A DNA stretch of 64,000 nt from NCBI GenBank assembly GCA_031216445.1, contig CM062197.1, positions 1,444,501 to 1,508,500 of the forward strand, written 5' to 3'. Of the stretch, positions 35,416-48,696 are shown piece after piece (position 1 is the stretch's first letter; each line of letters begins with the position of its first letter). Under the pieces are notes generated by a model. That model made no database searches, had not been told where the DNA came from, and saw only the letters and a list, made by a program, of their open reading frames with translations. Source of the DNA: Lateolabrax maculatus (taxonomy: Eukaryota; Chordata; Actinopteri; Acropomatiformes; Lateolabracidae). The position numbers and the translations under genes are program-made.

Positions 35416-35700
35416 TGGAGAAGCAGGATTTTACTGTTGGAGCTCATTTTGAACTGTTTTGTATCTGACTGCAGCTGATGATTATTTTTTCCATTAATTG
35501 ATTGATCGTTTGGTTTGTAAAAAATTCTGAAAATAGTGAAAAATGCTCAACATAAGTACAAATACATTTAAATTATTTAAGTAATTCAAAGGAAAAGCTG
35601 CAAATCCTCACATTTGAGACGCTGGAACGAGGAAATGTTTTTACAAGATAAATCACGATTAACCAAAATTGATTAATGGACTGATGGTTTCAGCTGTACT
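35416..35700. repeat. Interspersed repeat, partner of the copy at 27-310
   Basis: It shares about 70 nt of nearly identical text with 27-100 ('aagcaggattttactgttgg', 'gagctcattttgaactgttt', 'ctgcagctgatgattatttt') and then a 'gattgatcgtttggtttgta ... gaaaatagtgaaaaatgctc ... caaaggaaaagctgcaaatc' section, diverging downstream. Both copies lie in the same orientation. Confidence 0.7.
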
Positions 35701-37427
35701 TGTAGAAACTGTTCAGTAGTTTCATTTATAATGAAAACATCATATTATATAACATTCCCATGTTTTGTGTAAAAATCTGAATTAGTAAAGTAACTAAAGC
35801 TGTCACATAAATGTTTTAAATATTTACTCTGAGACGTGGTGGTGTAAAAGTAGAAAGTGGCATGAAAAGAAAAGAATCAAAGTACCTCGAATTTGTATTT
35901 AAGTATTGTACTTCAGTAAATGTACATTCACCAGTGACTAAACCCAGGAACGTAGTTAGGATTTTATCAGTACTAATAGGTCCAAATTCCCCCATAAAAG
36001 ATCTGAACATCCACCAAATGTTCTAAATATTGATTTTATCCCCACATTTCAAATATTAATTTAACTGTTAAATGGCAAATCTTAATTCTTGGCTGTACTA
36101 ATGGTAAGAATGTGGAGGAGAAACAAAAACAGAGTCAGAGAGCGATTACCACCTCTGTTCATTAGGAAGGACTGAGCACTGAGGACACGACCTCGGCGTC
36201 CTCGGCATCAGCTGCGGCACCCGACTACTGATCTCTTTAACGTAACACCTGTGTGATGTGTGTGTGAATGGGGATTCTGATAACACACAAACTGGAGAAA
36301 ACCCAAGAAGAAAAGCCAGCATCACATCGAACATCTTCCTCTGGTTCAGAGATTCTCCCTCACGGTGATTCTGGGCGAAATTTAAGCCGGACGACGCTGA
36401 GATCGGCTGCTGGACGAGTGTTAACAGGCCGCCCGGCGTGGATCAATGCCGTCCAAAACCACAGCGGCCTCGCCTGCTCTTGTGCCGCTCGTTGTTTTCA
36501 TGAAGGGCAAAGCCCGGAGGCCCCCCCCCCACAGATACACAGATGTAATTGGAAGCGTCTGGCGTTGTGTGTCAGCCTACAACCTCAGTGCTTCTGTCTA
36601 CACGTACAGAGAGATTCCGACCTGTACACACACTTAAAGTCAAGTCACAGTATATCATGACCCCGACGTCACAGGTTTGCTTTTACACTGATCTATTGGC
36701 TGTGAGAGACCGTGGGAGAAGGGAGTGGAAGCCCGTCTGCCCAGAAGGCTCATCCACATTTGGGTATGAAGTAGTAAAACAGAGAGAGAGAGAGGGGAAA
36801 AAAAGCTAAAGAACTTTTTCAGGAGCCAAACGAAACACATTCACTGCGGTTTGTGTTGTTTGATAAAGTTTCATTATTTGTGTGAGTCAGAAGATGTTTG
36901 TGAGGGTTTATAAGGAGAATCTTTACAGGCTGTCGATTGATCAATTGATGGGATGAGACATTTCCACATGTGACGGTTTAAACATCAAGAATAGTTCAAT
37001 TGTATTATTTGTCCCGAGTATGAAATTTGTGCTGCAGTGAATACACACAACAAGCCATAGGAAACATACAGCGGTAATACACCTCAGAGAGAGAAAACTG
37101 AGCGTATTTGAAAAAAAAGAATTTCAGCAATATATTTGCAAAATATTGCACATTCCAACAAGTCCTCAGAGTTAAAGGACAAAACACATAAATCCAGAAC
37201 AACACATGATTCGAAGCCCCGCCTGTCCGTGTTTTTCCAAACTGTCACTGTTTTATGGAAAATAATTCAGTTTTACGATGGTTCGACTGCTTCGGTTCGG
37301 TCAGGCTTCGGCACACACAACTTGGTTAGCGTTTAAAAAACATCTTGATGGGTTAAAAACACTACAACGATAAGTTTAGATGACCTTTTTCTTCACGGTT
37401 ACAACGAATGTGGTTAAGAGAAAGCAA
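35701..37427. other. Gene-poor interval, nothing recognised
   Basis: It contains a GC-richer patch at 36340-36520 with a short C run, and AG runs at 36780-36800. No gene is supported. Confidence 0.4.
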
Positions 37428-37683
37428 CGGTTTCAGTCGCTAGTTTCAAGTCTTCTTCAGTAGGATGCTTCCTTTAGTAAATGATGGTCACATTTAGAGG
37501 GAAATAGACGATAAAGCAGCGTATGCTTTAGGGCGCCAATCAGGATAGCGGCAGTGCTACCCTCTCGTCAAACGTCACTTCTGGCTCAAAAAAAGCAAGA
37601 TGGCGAACTTGCGGCTTCAAAATGGCCGTTAACTAACCAGCAGGTGATGTCACGGACGTCACTTCTTTATACAGTCTGTGGTT
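37428..37683. mobile_element. SINE-like non-autonomous element, copy B
   Basis: A direct-orientation copy of the 18411-18705 part of copy A. It ends at 'ttctttatacagtctgtggt', the 3' terminus usual for this fish repeat. It is truncated at its left end relative to copy A. Confidence 0.7.
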
Positions 37684-39500
37684 TAAACAAAGCTATTTTA
37701 TAGTTTCTTTGTATTGCTTGATGTGCGTGAGTTGTATTATTGTCTGATACATTCAGAGAGTTTGCACAAAATGATATTTTGTATCTGTCTTAATAAATAA
37801 GAATAAATAGAAATCATCCACAACAGCAGCAGTTAACGCCGTCAGTAAGAACATTTAACACATTTTGAGCATTTGGCTTTTTGGCAAAACTCCCCAAACA
37901 TCAGACGGGACGGTACCAGCGTGAGATCGCTGACAGGGAAGCAGGACCAAACAACATGTGACACGAGCAGAACGAACCATAAATCCCATCCGGGGCTCAG
38001 CGAGAATGAGCAACAATGAGTGGCTGCAGCAAACGGCCAGATGTGGAGCGGTGCTGCTGAGGAGGGAGACAGATTTATGGCCTCTTCTTTAATGAGGTAA
38101 CATCCTTTTCACTCATAAGACTTTTAAGAACTGTTTTTTTTCTCTCCCACATGCAAGAAAAAGTAATTCCTCTGGAGGCGAGGAGAGGATGCAGGAGGGG
38201 AAGGGGAGACAGAGACGCAAATATAAAATGCAACTTATTTTTCTCCTTACGTCCATGAGACAGAGAGGATGAAAAACAGAGGAATCATTTAACAGCAGTA
38301 TAAACAGCACAATGTGATCTACAATGCTTTATTCTGTTATGTGAATGGAACAATTTTAATCTTTTTGCAGACCACACTTGGACCTTTCTGGACAAACCTG
38401 CTGAATATTTTAAAGTGAATCAAATAATATGAAACGACCTGATTCATCGAGGTTCATAAATTTACTTCAGAAAACCAAAGATCCACCTGTTGATTCTTCA
38501 GGAGCTGTTCATTGTCTGTCTTATTTTTTGACAGCCTTACGTTGTGGTAAAAACTTTGTTCTAAACACAATTTGTTGTTTGTTTGTCTCCTAATTCAAAA
38601 GTAAAGGTGCTGCTAATTCTTATTAACTTGACAAAACACAGCACTGCACACTGAATGTGTCTTTCATTTTAAACTATAAAACAAAGAAAATGAAGAGATG
38701 TCGAGGAGTTTGATATGAACAGTTTAACTGAAGCATTTTGGAAAAAGTTTTGGATCCTGAGAAATAAAGAAGAAGAGGACTATTTCAATGCAAGACTTTA
38801 GACTTTTTATTCCATTAAATAAGAAAATCTTGAGTGTTGGTGCGATACGCTGACTTTTGGTCTCATCAGATGAACTGAAATGATCCTGCATTCTTTGCAT
38901 TATTTGTGTTGCTTCTTTGTAGTTAAATTGACCATTAGTGTTAATATTTAGATGTTGTCTCTCAGCCGTCAGAAATTCTCTGACTCTGAATTATAACTTT
39001 TATGTTTTTTTCCCACTCAGCTGCTCTTATTCAATGTTTGTGTCTTATGATGTGATGTTGTTCAAGCTGACGGTGAGATGATAAAACACCAGTCTGAAAA
39101 TGAAATGATGCGTCTGGAGGCCTAGCAGACGCCAAAACCCTGCAGGGCAGGTTCTAATACTCACACAGCTTGAAGTATTTCAGTTTTATACTACTTTATA
39201 CTTGTACTTCATTACAATTCAGAGGCAAATATTGAATATTTTACTCCACATTTATCTGATAACTTTTGTTACTTTCCAGATTTTTTACGTTACAGCAGAA
39301 ATGGAGACAGGTTAACCGTGTTGCCAGAGGACTCGTTGGCTCTGGACTTGCCCCCCCCCCGGACCCTTTTGGGCCCCTGGGCATGTGGCCAGTAGACCCC
39401 GTTTGACTGCTGAGCCATGCACATTTATAATGTACTACCAATAAACCAAGAAGTGTACTGTCACGGCATAATAAAAGGAAAACACATCACTTCATGTACG
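37684..39500. other. Gene-poor interval
   Basis: Mostly AT-rich. The patch 37960-38100 ('aatcccatccggggctcagc', 'cagatttatggcctcttctt') is non-repetitive and could be a small regulatory element; nothing coding. Confidence 0.35.
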
Positions 39501-39519
39501 TTTATAAAAATGAGTTTGA

Positions 39520-40340
39520 CGCGTGCAGCTGTTTTCTCCTCGAGCCGCAGCACCGAATGAACAAATCCCTGCCCTCAGTATCACCTCCTATCAAACCAAT
39601 ATTCTCTCTATTAAAGAAATCCAGAGGGGCGATCGGGCCCGCAGCAGATTGCATCTTATGAAACTGAAGGGCCTCGGCTTGTTTTTGCTGAGGCGGTGGG
39701 CGGCCATTTATGAGCTGCTAACATGAATGAAACAAGGTTTTAAAACAGAGTAGGTAACAGAGGATTTGTGTGGCTGCACTCGAGGGCCTTCGCCTGAAAC
39801 ACTAGTGCAGATTGTGCTCGGGCTCTGAATGGCAGAGTCATCACCCTGTAACTCCTCTGCTCATTATACAACCTCTCCAGCTTCACTCAGCGGTGTTTGA
39901 ACAGCGCTGAAGGACCCTACGAGAATGAGAAAAAACACGCCACCAATTTCATGAATGGGCACCGGTCCCCTCTCAAAATAAATCGGGGAGAAAAAACAAG
40001 GTGGGTAAACATTGCCGGTCCCGGCGGTTGACTGAGAGCGACAAGAGTCAAAATTGAATTTCCGTGGAAGTGATGTAATCCGCCGGCCGGGGTCAGGCCG
40101 AGATGTTATTATCTTAATTTGGGGTTCATTAATCGCGGGTGGAGCGGGCTGATGACAAGGTTTCCACCTTGTCCCAGCTGCACGGAGCTGCCAGCTGATT
40201 TAGGACGGCTCCCTGCATCGGTATGTAAACCATTTGCAGCAGGAATGTATAAGCAAGCCGTAAAAATAGGATTTGGCCTGAGACATACAAGACAGATCGC
40301 GCCGTAAAACAACGCGCCCCATCTCCACCGCAGCCTGGCG
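39520..40340. other. GC-mixed island (candidate regulatory element)
   Basis: The longest repeat-poor island of the desert. It includes 'gcggccatttatgagctgct', 'ccaatttcatgaatgggcac', 'gttattatcttaatttgggg', and closely spaced CAGCTG E-boxes (cccagctgcacgg, ccagctgattta) near 40175-40200. It ends at a (GGT)n run (40369-40392). Overlapping frames on both strands lack domains. Function is inferred only from texture. Confidence 0.3.
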
Positions 40341-40368
40341 GGGGAGCGGTCCAGTTGTTTTGGGGGCG

Positions 40369-40392
40369 GGTGGTGGTGGTGGTGGTGGTGGT
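40369..40392. repeat. (GGT)n trinucleotide repeat
   Basis: Eight near-perfect GGT units, followed by a short G run. Read on the minus strand it gives a false poly-His. Confidence 0.9.
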
Positions 40393-40399
40393 GGGGGGG

Positions 40400-43300
40400 G
40401 TCCATTGTTGGTGAGTTCTCACAAGCGAAGGGAAGCCCGCAGGTTCAGAGTTCGGGTCTCCCCGACAGGCCGTAGATTTGAGGAGGAGGGTGGCGTGTTT
40501 AAACCTGAGAATGGATTATAGGCTCCAGAACACTGTAATCCTCCTCACAAATAAACGATATATATAACGTACGACTCTCACGAGGGGCTTTAGGGAGGAG
40601 GCACCTTCACATGCAGGCAGGCAAACGTACACTCGCTCTAACATATCTCACAGAGTAGAAGAAGAAGAAGAAGCTCTCTGTGCTGAATCTGAGCCAGTAA
40701 AAACACAACCTGTTAGCTGAGAGACCAAATCATCGTGATCCAGAGAGACGCGAAGCACAGGAGAAATACTGACAGCGTGATGCGAGGTAGCAGCGCAGCT
40801 CACATCCATCAGCATCCCTCAGATCACAGTTAACCGCTTTTAAAAGCACATCAGAGCGGAAGAAACTAAAAGTGAGACAGTTTATAGATCGACGTCGTAA
40901 ACTGATTTCAAATTAGAGACGATCTGAAATGAGCTCCGACCGAGAGGAGCAGACGTCGTGCCGCAAGGATCGCAGTTACGTCTGCACAATAATGTTTACG
41001 ACACAGCGACTTAACCTTAATCCTAAACCAAACAACCCGAAGCAAGCGTTTGGGCTTCTTCTATGTTTAAGGAGTAAGAGAAAAAAAAAGAACTGTCTTT
41101 GATAGTTTTCTGCAACAAGTTAACTGATTAAACGTCGGAGCTGCTGCAGAAGCCTTTAGGCCGTTTGGGATGTTTGTTTGTATGGGACTGAAAGGTGGAG
41201 CAGCCATGGAGTCACAGAACAAATGAAATGATCCTTTTAGCACAAAACATATATAATTTTTCATTCATATGTGGTAAATATTCTGTGATGAGCATTTGAT
41301 GCGCTAAAGTCCAAAGAGTTGATCTCTGACGGCTCTTTGACGTTTATTAATACATTTGTAAAAGTTATAGGAGTTCACCAACCAACCAAACTTTATTTTA
41401 TGTAAATTAAAAACCCTTCACTAAATTCAGTTTAATTATATTTCTTGCACATTTTATGTAAATATGATCTTCTTTGCAGTGCAGGTCTGTTCTGGTAGAG
41501 AATCACTTTTATTCAATATATTTAGTTTTTGTTTGACCTACAAACAGTCAAATTACGAGATTCAGCCTTGAAAAACCCAACGTGTGCAATCATGGAATGA
41601 AACCTCCTCTTTGTGTCATTAAATCCCTGAAATATCCAGAAACATTACAGGACAGTAGGACTTGACCTCTGGGTCTATAACTGTGGCTTTGCTGAGCAGC
41701 AGCTGGAGAGAAACAAGCCTTCATAGTGCTTTAAAAACCTATTACCCTGCATCTAGTTCTGCAGCTATACAGTGAGATGGTCCTTGGTCTTTTTCTAATT
41801 AGTCACAGCTATTTAATCCAATTAAACAAACAGGTTCTGTCAGTGCGTGGGTGTATGATGCTATTACAACCTGAAAACAGCAAAACACATGAGAAATAAA
41901 ATGATAAATCAGGTTCTCTGCTGCTTTTTTTTTTAAAGCATCACGGTCCTGTGATGCGATTTGTTTTGCTCTCTCGTCACAGAAAAAACCAAAGAGAGAA
42001 ACTGGCTGAAGCAGGAAATGTTTTTTTTCTTTTTTAAGAGTGAAACTACACAAACTGACAGGGGCAAAGTTGAGTTTGGGTTTTAAAGTGTACCAGGCAC
42101 TTGCATGTTTGAGGTTCAGAAATGTCAAGACTTGAGCATTTGTCATACGGCTGCGTTTCGTGCGTGGCCTCTGGCAGACGATACTACCCAAGATCTATAT
42201 CCAAGTCAGTGCACTGACATGGGAGGTCCCACGGTCAGCACGCCGATGAAGGACGTCTACCCAAAAGTAACATTAGATATCTGCATTATATGTTTTTCTT
42301 GTCTTTTTTAAGAATGAACTACATTTGCATATAGAACTGGTACTAAACGATGTAAGTGGAGTCTTCCTGAAGTTTCTGGTTTTCGCTCATTGAAGGAAGT
42401 TCAGGATGATGAACGCTGGAGCTTCTCCAACCAACAACCTCGTAGCAGTGGCATCCTGTTATTGTTGTCTACCAGAAGGCCCTCCACGGCTTTTTCATTC
42501 AACAAACTAACTGTCAAATAAACTACCTGTCACACATTGTGTGGGTGGTGGTAATCCTCACGTCAGGGAGAAGGAGGGATTTGATTCCCAGATGTAATCC
42601 TGCGTGCAGTCGTCTTGTCCCGTCAGGCTCACAGAGGTCTGGAGAAATCTAAATTTGATTAAAAAGGGCCAGAGACGCAGCAGGCCGTTTTTACAATTCA
42701 GAACCGTAAAATTATGCCTCCGAGAACTTACCAGACTAAAGAAAACAACCAGAAGTGCTGCTTCCGTGTATCTTTCTTTCAATTTTTAAAAGGAATTTTG
42801 CTTTCTTGATTACATAAAATGTATAAACGTATCTTACTTTGGGACTGTGTCCCCCATTTATCCACCCATATTCCAACTTTAATATTGTTATGTATACATA
42901 ACCTTTTTATTTATACAGGGAAATCTGAGACCTGTTCACACTCTCAGTTACATCTACTTTATGTCTGTTTGTCCTGGAAATCTGTTGCTCTTCCTTCATA
43001 TTTTATTTTATAACCTGAATATTCTGAAAACATTTCAGTAAAGGCAGAATTTATTCTTTGTTTGTTGAATACATCAGCAGATCTTGATATTCAGTTATAT
43101 TGACCCCTGCAACCTTTAGGATCTGAAATAAGGTTGTTTCTTTTTGCATGTTGTATAAGCTAAAGCATGTCCTCCTGTGTGTCTGTAGCTGTCTATTTTT
43201 AAATAAGCCTGTTTGATTCACATGTAACAAATATGGTAGAACCTTTCCTAATCTATAAAAAAAATAGTTGAATTTTATTATCACAGTTTATGTAATGTAT

Positions 43301-43600
43301 AATCTGAAGGAGTTCCCATTTAAAGGTTTTTTAGAGCTGAGGATCTAAAGATGTGACTTTGGGCTATGCTAGATAAATTAAGTAGACCGGACTTGATATG
43401 ATCCATCCTTAAGTGAAATTGCATCACTCATTTTATAGCTTAAAAGAGTTTTAACGATAAAATAAAACGTCCTTCGAACAGCAGCATCATTCAGTTGTGT
43501 GTTGGTCAAACACGAACAACGGAAAATAACTAAACAATGAAGAAAAAGCAAAAACATCAGCTTTGTGACTAACTTACTTAATGCATGGCCGACGCGACAA
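40400..43600. other. Gene-poor interval, nothing recognised
   Basis: AT-rich DNA with small GAA runs (40660). A 130-codon minus-strand frame (41799-42191) shows no domain. Confidence 0.4.
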
Positions 43601-43604
43601 CATG

Positions 43605-43770
43605 AAAGGCCTTATCCAGAGCCAGAGTTTGGTTTGTCCGTTCTGGGCTGCTGTAGAAACATGGCGGTGCAACATGGCTGCTCCGTGGAAGAGGACCCGC
43701 TCTGTATGTAGATATGAGATACGATATTCCATTAAATAGATCCCCTCTAGATCCTACACACAGGACCTTT
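43605..43770. repeat. Fish interspersed repeat fragment
   Basis: The words 'ccagagtttggtttgtccgt', 'tctgggctgctgtagaaaca' and 'tggcggtgcaacatggctgc' followed by 'gaggacccgctctgtatgta' form a repeat I recall as frequent in fish genomes. Only this copy is present in the window, so identity rests on memory. Confidence 0.4.
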
Positions 43771-43969
43771 AAAACCCCTGGTATTTATTTAAACTTATCA
43801 TTATAAGTTAACTTTGCCTCGTCCAAAGAGGATTGTCACGTGGTCAGTGGTTACGATGCTGAGACTGTTTAGGAGTCAAAATGGCAGCAGCAACACAACA
43901 CTGACGTCACTCACCTGCGTGTCACGGACAGAGAGGCGGCGGAGGCCATAACTTAACAAAAAGCTGCTC

Positions 43970-44360
43970 TGTTGTAATGAGCAACTCCCTCACTTCCCAG
44001 CATCGCTCATAATTTAGCCTCCGTTATTTAGATTGAGAACAACCGCCGGCGTAATTCGTTCAGCTCGGTGGCAGGCAGCGCAAAAGCTTCTCATGCAAAT
44101 GAGGTAAATGTGTACACCAAATTACAGCTTGTCATCCCGCATAACGCAGCGGCGAGCCGGACGATTGGCAGAAGCGGTCGTCCGGACGAGGAAGCAAGGG
44201 TGGAATAAGAAAGGAGCCGAATGAAAATGTCCACAAGGCAAAGATGATTTCTTGCTCTCCGAGGCTGCTGTTTGATTGGATTACTGTACAAATGGGTTTT
44301 GCAGGGGATAAATCAAAAAGCTTTTATCGCTGCTGAAAACTGGCGAGGATTTGGGGAGCT
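43970..44360. other. GC-mixed island with an octamer motif (candidate regulatory element)
   Basis: It contains 'ctcataatttagcctccgtt', 'gcgtaattcgttcagctcgg', and a perfect ATGCAAAT octamer (POU-factor site) at about 44094-44101 in 'cttctcatgcaaatgaggta'. It is repeat-free and distinct in texture from flanks. Confidence 0.3.
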
Positions 44361-44499
44361 GGACTCACCCCACAGAGAGGTCTGAGTAACAATACGCACA
44401 TTCAAAAGCTCATTCTCGTACTTTATCACATATGTTTTATTTTGTTGTGTACGGACGTGTACATGCAGTCTAATGCATGGCAGAGGTCATGTGTTAGAA

Positions 44500-44820
44500 G
44501 CCCTGCCATAAAAAAAGAAAAGCCCAAGGGGGGGTGGGTGGGTGGGTGAGAGAAGAAAGCCGGTGGGGGAGGAGGAGGGGGGGGCAGAGGAGGCGTCTGT
44601 TTTTCCTCAGGAGCGAGGCTGCAGAGCGAAGTAGACGTGGAAAAGCCGGGGAATGGGAAAATGGTGCAGAGAGTGGCTGGATCGCGCCTGAGCCGAGCGT
44701 CCAAGCCCCGCGCTCGGTTTGACCAGACTCAGCTCACAGTTCACTTCTGTTCTGGTAGTTTTAGTTGCGTTCGGGTCGACTCCGGCAGCTCCGGTCCTGG
44801 CAACAGGTTTTCCAAAATTT
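44500..44820. other. G-rich and CpG-containing patch, unexplained
   Basis: GGGT and GGA runs (44525-44590) are followed by CpG-bearing sequence ('cgcgcctgagccgagcgtcc'). It might be a promoter or first exon of a non-coding transcript; no protein frame has support. Confidence 0.2.
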
Positions 44821-45189
44821 CATGAGAAGAAATGTCTCAATTCTTGTCACAAGTGAACCATCTTAACTTTTAATTTCTATCTCTTATATACAGCTCGGGA
44901 AGCAAAATCAAAAACATTAGTTAGTTAAAATAAAGTAAATCAAGCCTGATTGAGATCAAGCGATGTGATGCAGTTAAAGGTAATTCGCCTGCACAGTACA
45001 GGCTGTACCGGGTGAGTTAACAATGTCCTCGCAAGCTGCTTCAGCAAACTGCGGGATTGAAAAGATCAAAAGTCATTCTGGGAAATGTAGGAAATCACAG
45101 TTTAACATGCAGCTGTAACAGCAGCGATAGCAGGAGAGTCCAGAGAAACACATTTTCCAATTAGTATAAGGTCTGTTTCCAGCTCCTGT

Positions 45190-45470
45190 GGGTGTATAAT
45201 GGTAGAGGGCTGCAGACAACAATTATTTCCCTTATTGGTTTATCCGCCAGTCCTTTTTTTGATTAATCATTTGGTCTATAAACTATCAGAAAATAGTGAA
45301 AACACCCACGACAACAAATCTACAAATTGCAAATTATCTAAAACCCCAAAACTATTTAATTTACGATCACATAAACAAACAAGCAGGGAATGAAAAAGCA
45401 GTTCGTTCTCACAGCAGAGACGCTGGAACCAATGAATGTGCGAATTTGTGCAAGAAAAAAAGGATTCAGT
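45190..45470. repeat. Diverged interspersed repeat copy
   Basis: The text 'gattaatcatttggtctata', 'aactatcagaaaatagtgaa' and 'cagcagagacgctggaacca' resembles the repeat at 35500-35650, at lower identity. Confidence 0.45.
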
Positions 45471-45869
45471 AGTTAGAGCTGTTTTTGTCACAATTTATGT
45501 TTTTTTCTCATGAAATCACAAATGTCTGTATTCATAAACACTTGCGTGTAGAAAACTCAATACATTTGTGCCAGTTTGTGTTTTGTTTTTATATATTTGC
45601 AATTCATTTCAACAATTATGTGAAAGATCCCTCTCTGGAAACAAAAAACACTTTCAGATGCTCACCTGCCTTTTAAAGCCTTTAGGGTTCTACTTTTTAA
45701 ATAAAATGCTTTGTTTCCGCCCTCTGTGGAGCTTCACTTGGGTTTGATTCACCCCACAGAAATATTTAAGAATGACTTGAAAGATAATTTGACAAGTATT
45801 TGCATGATTTGACAGCGTACCTGGCTGTTACCTCTCCAACAGGCTGAAACAAACGCCATGTCCCTCTCT

Positions 45870-46090
45870 TAGACCGTATTTGACCCGGGTCTGACGTCAA
45901 CACTGTCGCAGGGTCTGTCAGGGGAACCAGGGGGTCCACTGGCACCAGCGGGGCTTAGCCCAGCTTGACCCCGAGCCTCTCATCTCCCTTTTCCCACAGG
46001 AGGACTGACCTGGGCGGCCACAAAGCACTCATGGTCAGATTTATGTCCCGGCCTCAGAATTACACCCTGCAGTTCTCCAGTCATCTTCGT
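45870..46090. other. GC-mixed patch (candidate regulatory element)
   Basis: A compact GC-rich block ('gacccgggtctgacgtcaac', 'ctgacctgggcggccacaaa') between AT-rich flanks. No coding frame or repeat was found. It includes a CRE-like TGACGTCA word. Confidence 0.2.
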
Positions 46091-46099
46091 CTTAGCTGT

Positions 46100-48690
46100 A
46101 ATTTAAAGCAGTAATCATCTTCAGAGTGTTTTAACACAATTTATATGAAACATTATCACAGTGAAACAGTCAGTTATATGTTTATCTCAACACCAAACTT
46201 CCAGAAGGTCTTTGGAGACAGAAGCTAAGCTATATATAGGCCTATGGTATATATACATATATATCTTTGTGTGGGTGATTTCCAGGTTCTCCTTTATCAT
46301 GAGCTGAATGTTAAAGCTAGTGCTGAAGTGTCTCTCTAATGGCCTCTAGAAAACTCAGGACGTGCTGAAATGAATGATGGGTAAAACCATCAACAATACA
46401 CCAGTGCGTTTTTTTTCAAGCTGAGGTCTCAAGTTATAAAATGTAATGGCAACTTTGGAAACTAAACACAAGATACACTTAACAGTCTGGGGGGAAAAAG
46501 AGAATGAAGACACACACCAGTACACATTTGAGGTACTTGTACTAAGCTGCCACAATTCATAGGAAAATATTGTTCTTTTTATTCCACTGCATTTATCTGT
46601 CAGCTTTACTTTGCAGACTAATATTTTATTTACAAAACTAATGAACTTCTAAACCATAATGATGCATCATGTTTTATAAGCTCTGTTGTGTAACATTTTA
46701 CACAACATGCCTGTGCGATCTGCGACAGCGACACTGGATATCCTGAAGAATGGTGCTGATTTTTATTCCATTTCCACAACCGAAAACAAAACTAGTTAAA
46801 TGTCAGGAGCTGATTAAGCTGCGTCACTGACGACACAGAGATCTGTTTGTGGAATGAAAAGTCTGAACTTTTTACAGCAGGACCAGAACGTAACAAACTC
46901 TTCTAAAAGTTTATTTTCTCAAAATGCAGTTTGACATTTAGTTTCCTGTCTGATTCCTCAGAATCATTTATAGGATTGAGGTAATAAACAGCTTAAATAA
47001 CCTGTTTAACAATCACACTTCTGCCCTTTTTGCACAGCCTGTTTAAGGCGGGAATGTTGCGCCGTTATTTGGGGTTAATGTTGTTCCGCCTTTGAGCCGG
47101 CAGCGGAGGAAGTAACAAAGCCGGCAGGACGGGATGGGGTGCAACGCTGTGTGCGACCCACCACCGGGGGAGCAGTTAGTGGCTAACTCAAGGAAGAAGA
47201 ACGGCAACTGGAAATGTTGGGAAGAGGACGATCTCAACCGCCATACAACTGGGACACTGCCAGGCACGTATGTTATAGATTGATGGATCATTTCCGCAAA
47301 CTTCTCCTCTTAAGGTCCACGATATGTTGCAGCTGCAGAACTAATAATACTTTTTTTGGCTCTCAGCTCACTGGAGAAGCAGCCTAAAGGTGTGAAAAAG
47401 ACGGCATCCCATGCTGATAGTGTAAAGGTCAGCCCGTCAGCCAACAACAGGATATGGTTATGATAAGCATCCAATCAGAGCTCACGTTGCCGTGATAAGC
47501 ATCCAATCTGAGTCTGAGAGCTTGTCGCAGCATTCCTCAGGCTGATCTGACACTATCATGAGGCCCGATGCCGGCCGGGACACGGAGCTGCGAGGCTATT
47601 TTAGGGTCTTTACAGATAGGAGGGAGTTTCAGCACCGCTGAGACAAACTGCTGCTGCTCTCAGAGCGAGGATCTGTCACTTTAACCCGCTTTGATTATCT
47701 GGTTGAAGACTTTAAACATGTTCAGTTGAAAGAGATGATATTTCTCCCGTTAAAGGATCATGTGGCAGCACTAAGAATGGGAGATGCTACTACACGAAAT
47801 TCCTTTTCACATAAATAAACTGAGAGATAAGATGAAGGTTAAAGTTCGTCATATTAACAAAACTGGGAAATACGTTGATGCATCGTCCAAACCCAATGAC
47901 TCCGCTGCACTGTGTCAGGGTCTCTTTTACACGTGTTTCTTTTGCATGATTGCTTTCTTGCCGGAAAAAAACTCTTAAGATTTGAATTTTAAAGATGCAC
48001 AAACCCAAGTTTTCCTCCCAACTCACTGCTGATGCTTTGAAGCTCAACATTCCCACTTGACCTTACACCACATTCAAACTCACTCGTCTGAAAATGAACA
48101 TACCTTTACTTAATGTGGACACACTCAGGATAATTCACTGCATGTGATGAAGCTGCATTAATTGACCTGAAACAGGATACAGTGCCATATTCGCCGCAAC
48201 ACCGTTCACGTTTAGACACATCCAGCAGACACAGAGCAACATTAGCATTCATTTGAAATCGTGTTCACCTGATGAACGTATGTCAAATAGTCATTCTACT
48301 TTTAGCTCCGACTTTGGTCTCAACCAACTTCAGAGAAAGATATCAGGCTTTAAAGCTGCTTTCTTCACCAGCTAATCACTAACTGTGTCGGTCTGCTGTG
48401 TGGTGCTGAGCGGGTAGCGCACCACGGGTTTTATATGAAAACAGCAGCCTGGAAAACAGATTAATGAGAGTGATGAGACTGAACCACACAGTAAATGCTT
48501 AAATTATAGCTTATACTTTGCAATCGGATTTAGCAATAACCGGTCCAGGTCACGGTGATGTCTCTTCAAAGTCTGAATACTCAGGAGAATATGGGCTAAA
48601 TTCTGGATTCTGGGCTAAAGTCACAATTTTTTTCTAGTAATGAATGTTAATAGAAATGTTAATTAAAATTAATTCAGGTTTAACTGTGAC
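46100..48690. other. Gene-poor interval
   Basis: AT-rich sequence, a second copy of the 6826-type repeat around 48300-48450, and a CpG-bearing patch at 47085-47180. No gene is supported. Confidence 0.35.
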
Positions 48691-48696
48691 GTTGAA

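Noticed and set aside
40109..40422. Minus-strand frames with a His or Thr run
   Set aside because: The run comes from the (GGT)n repeat; no domain and no splice support.
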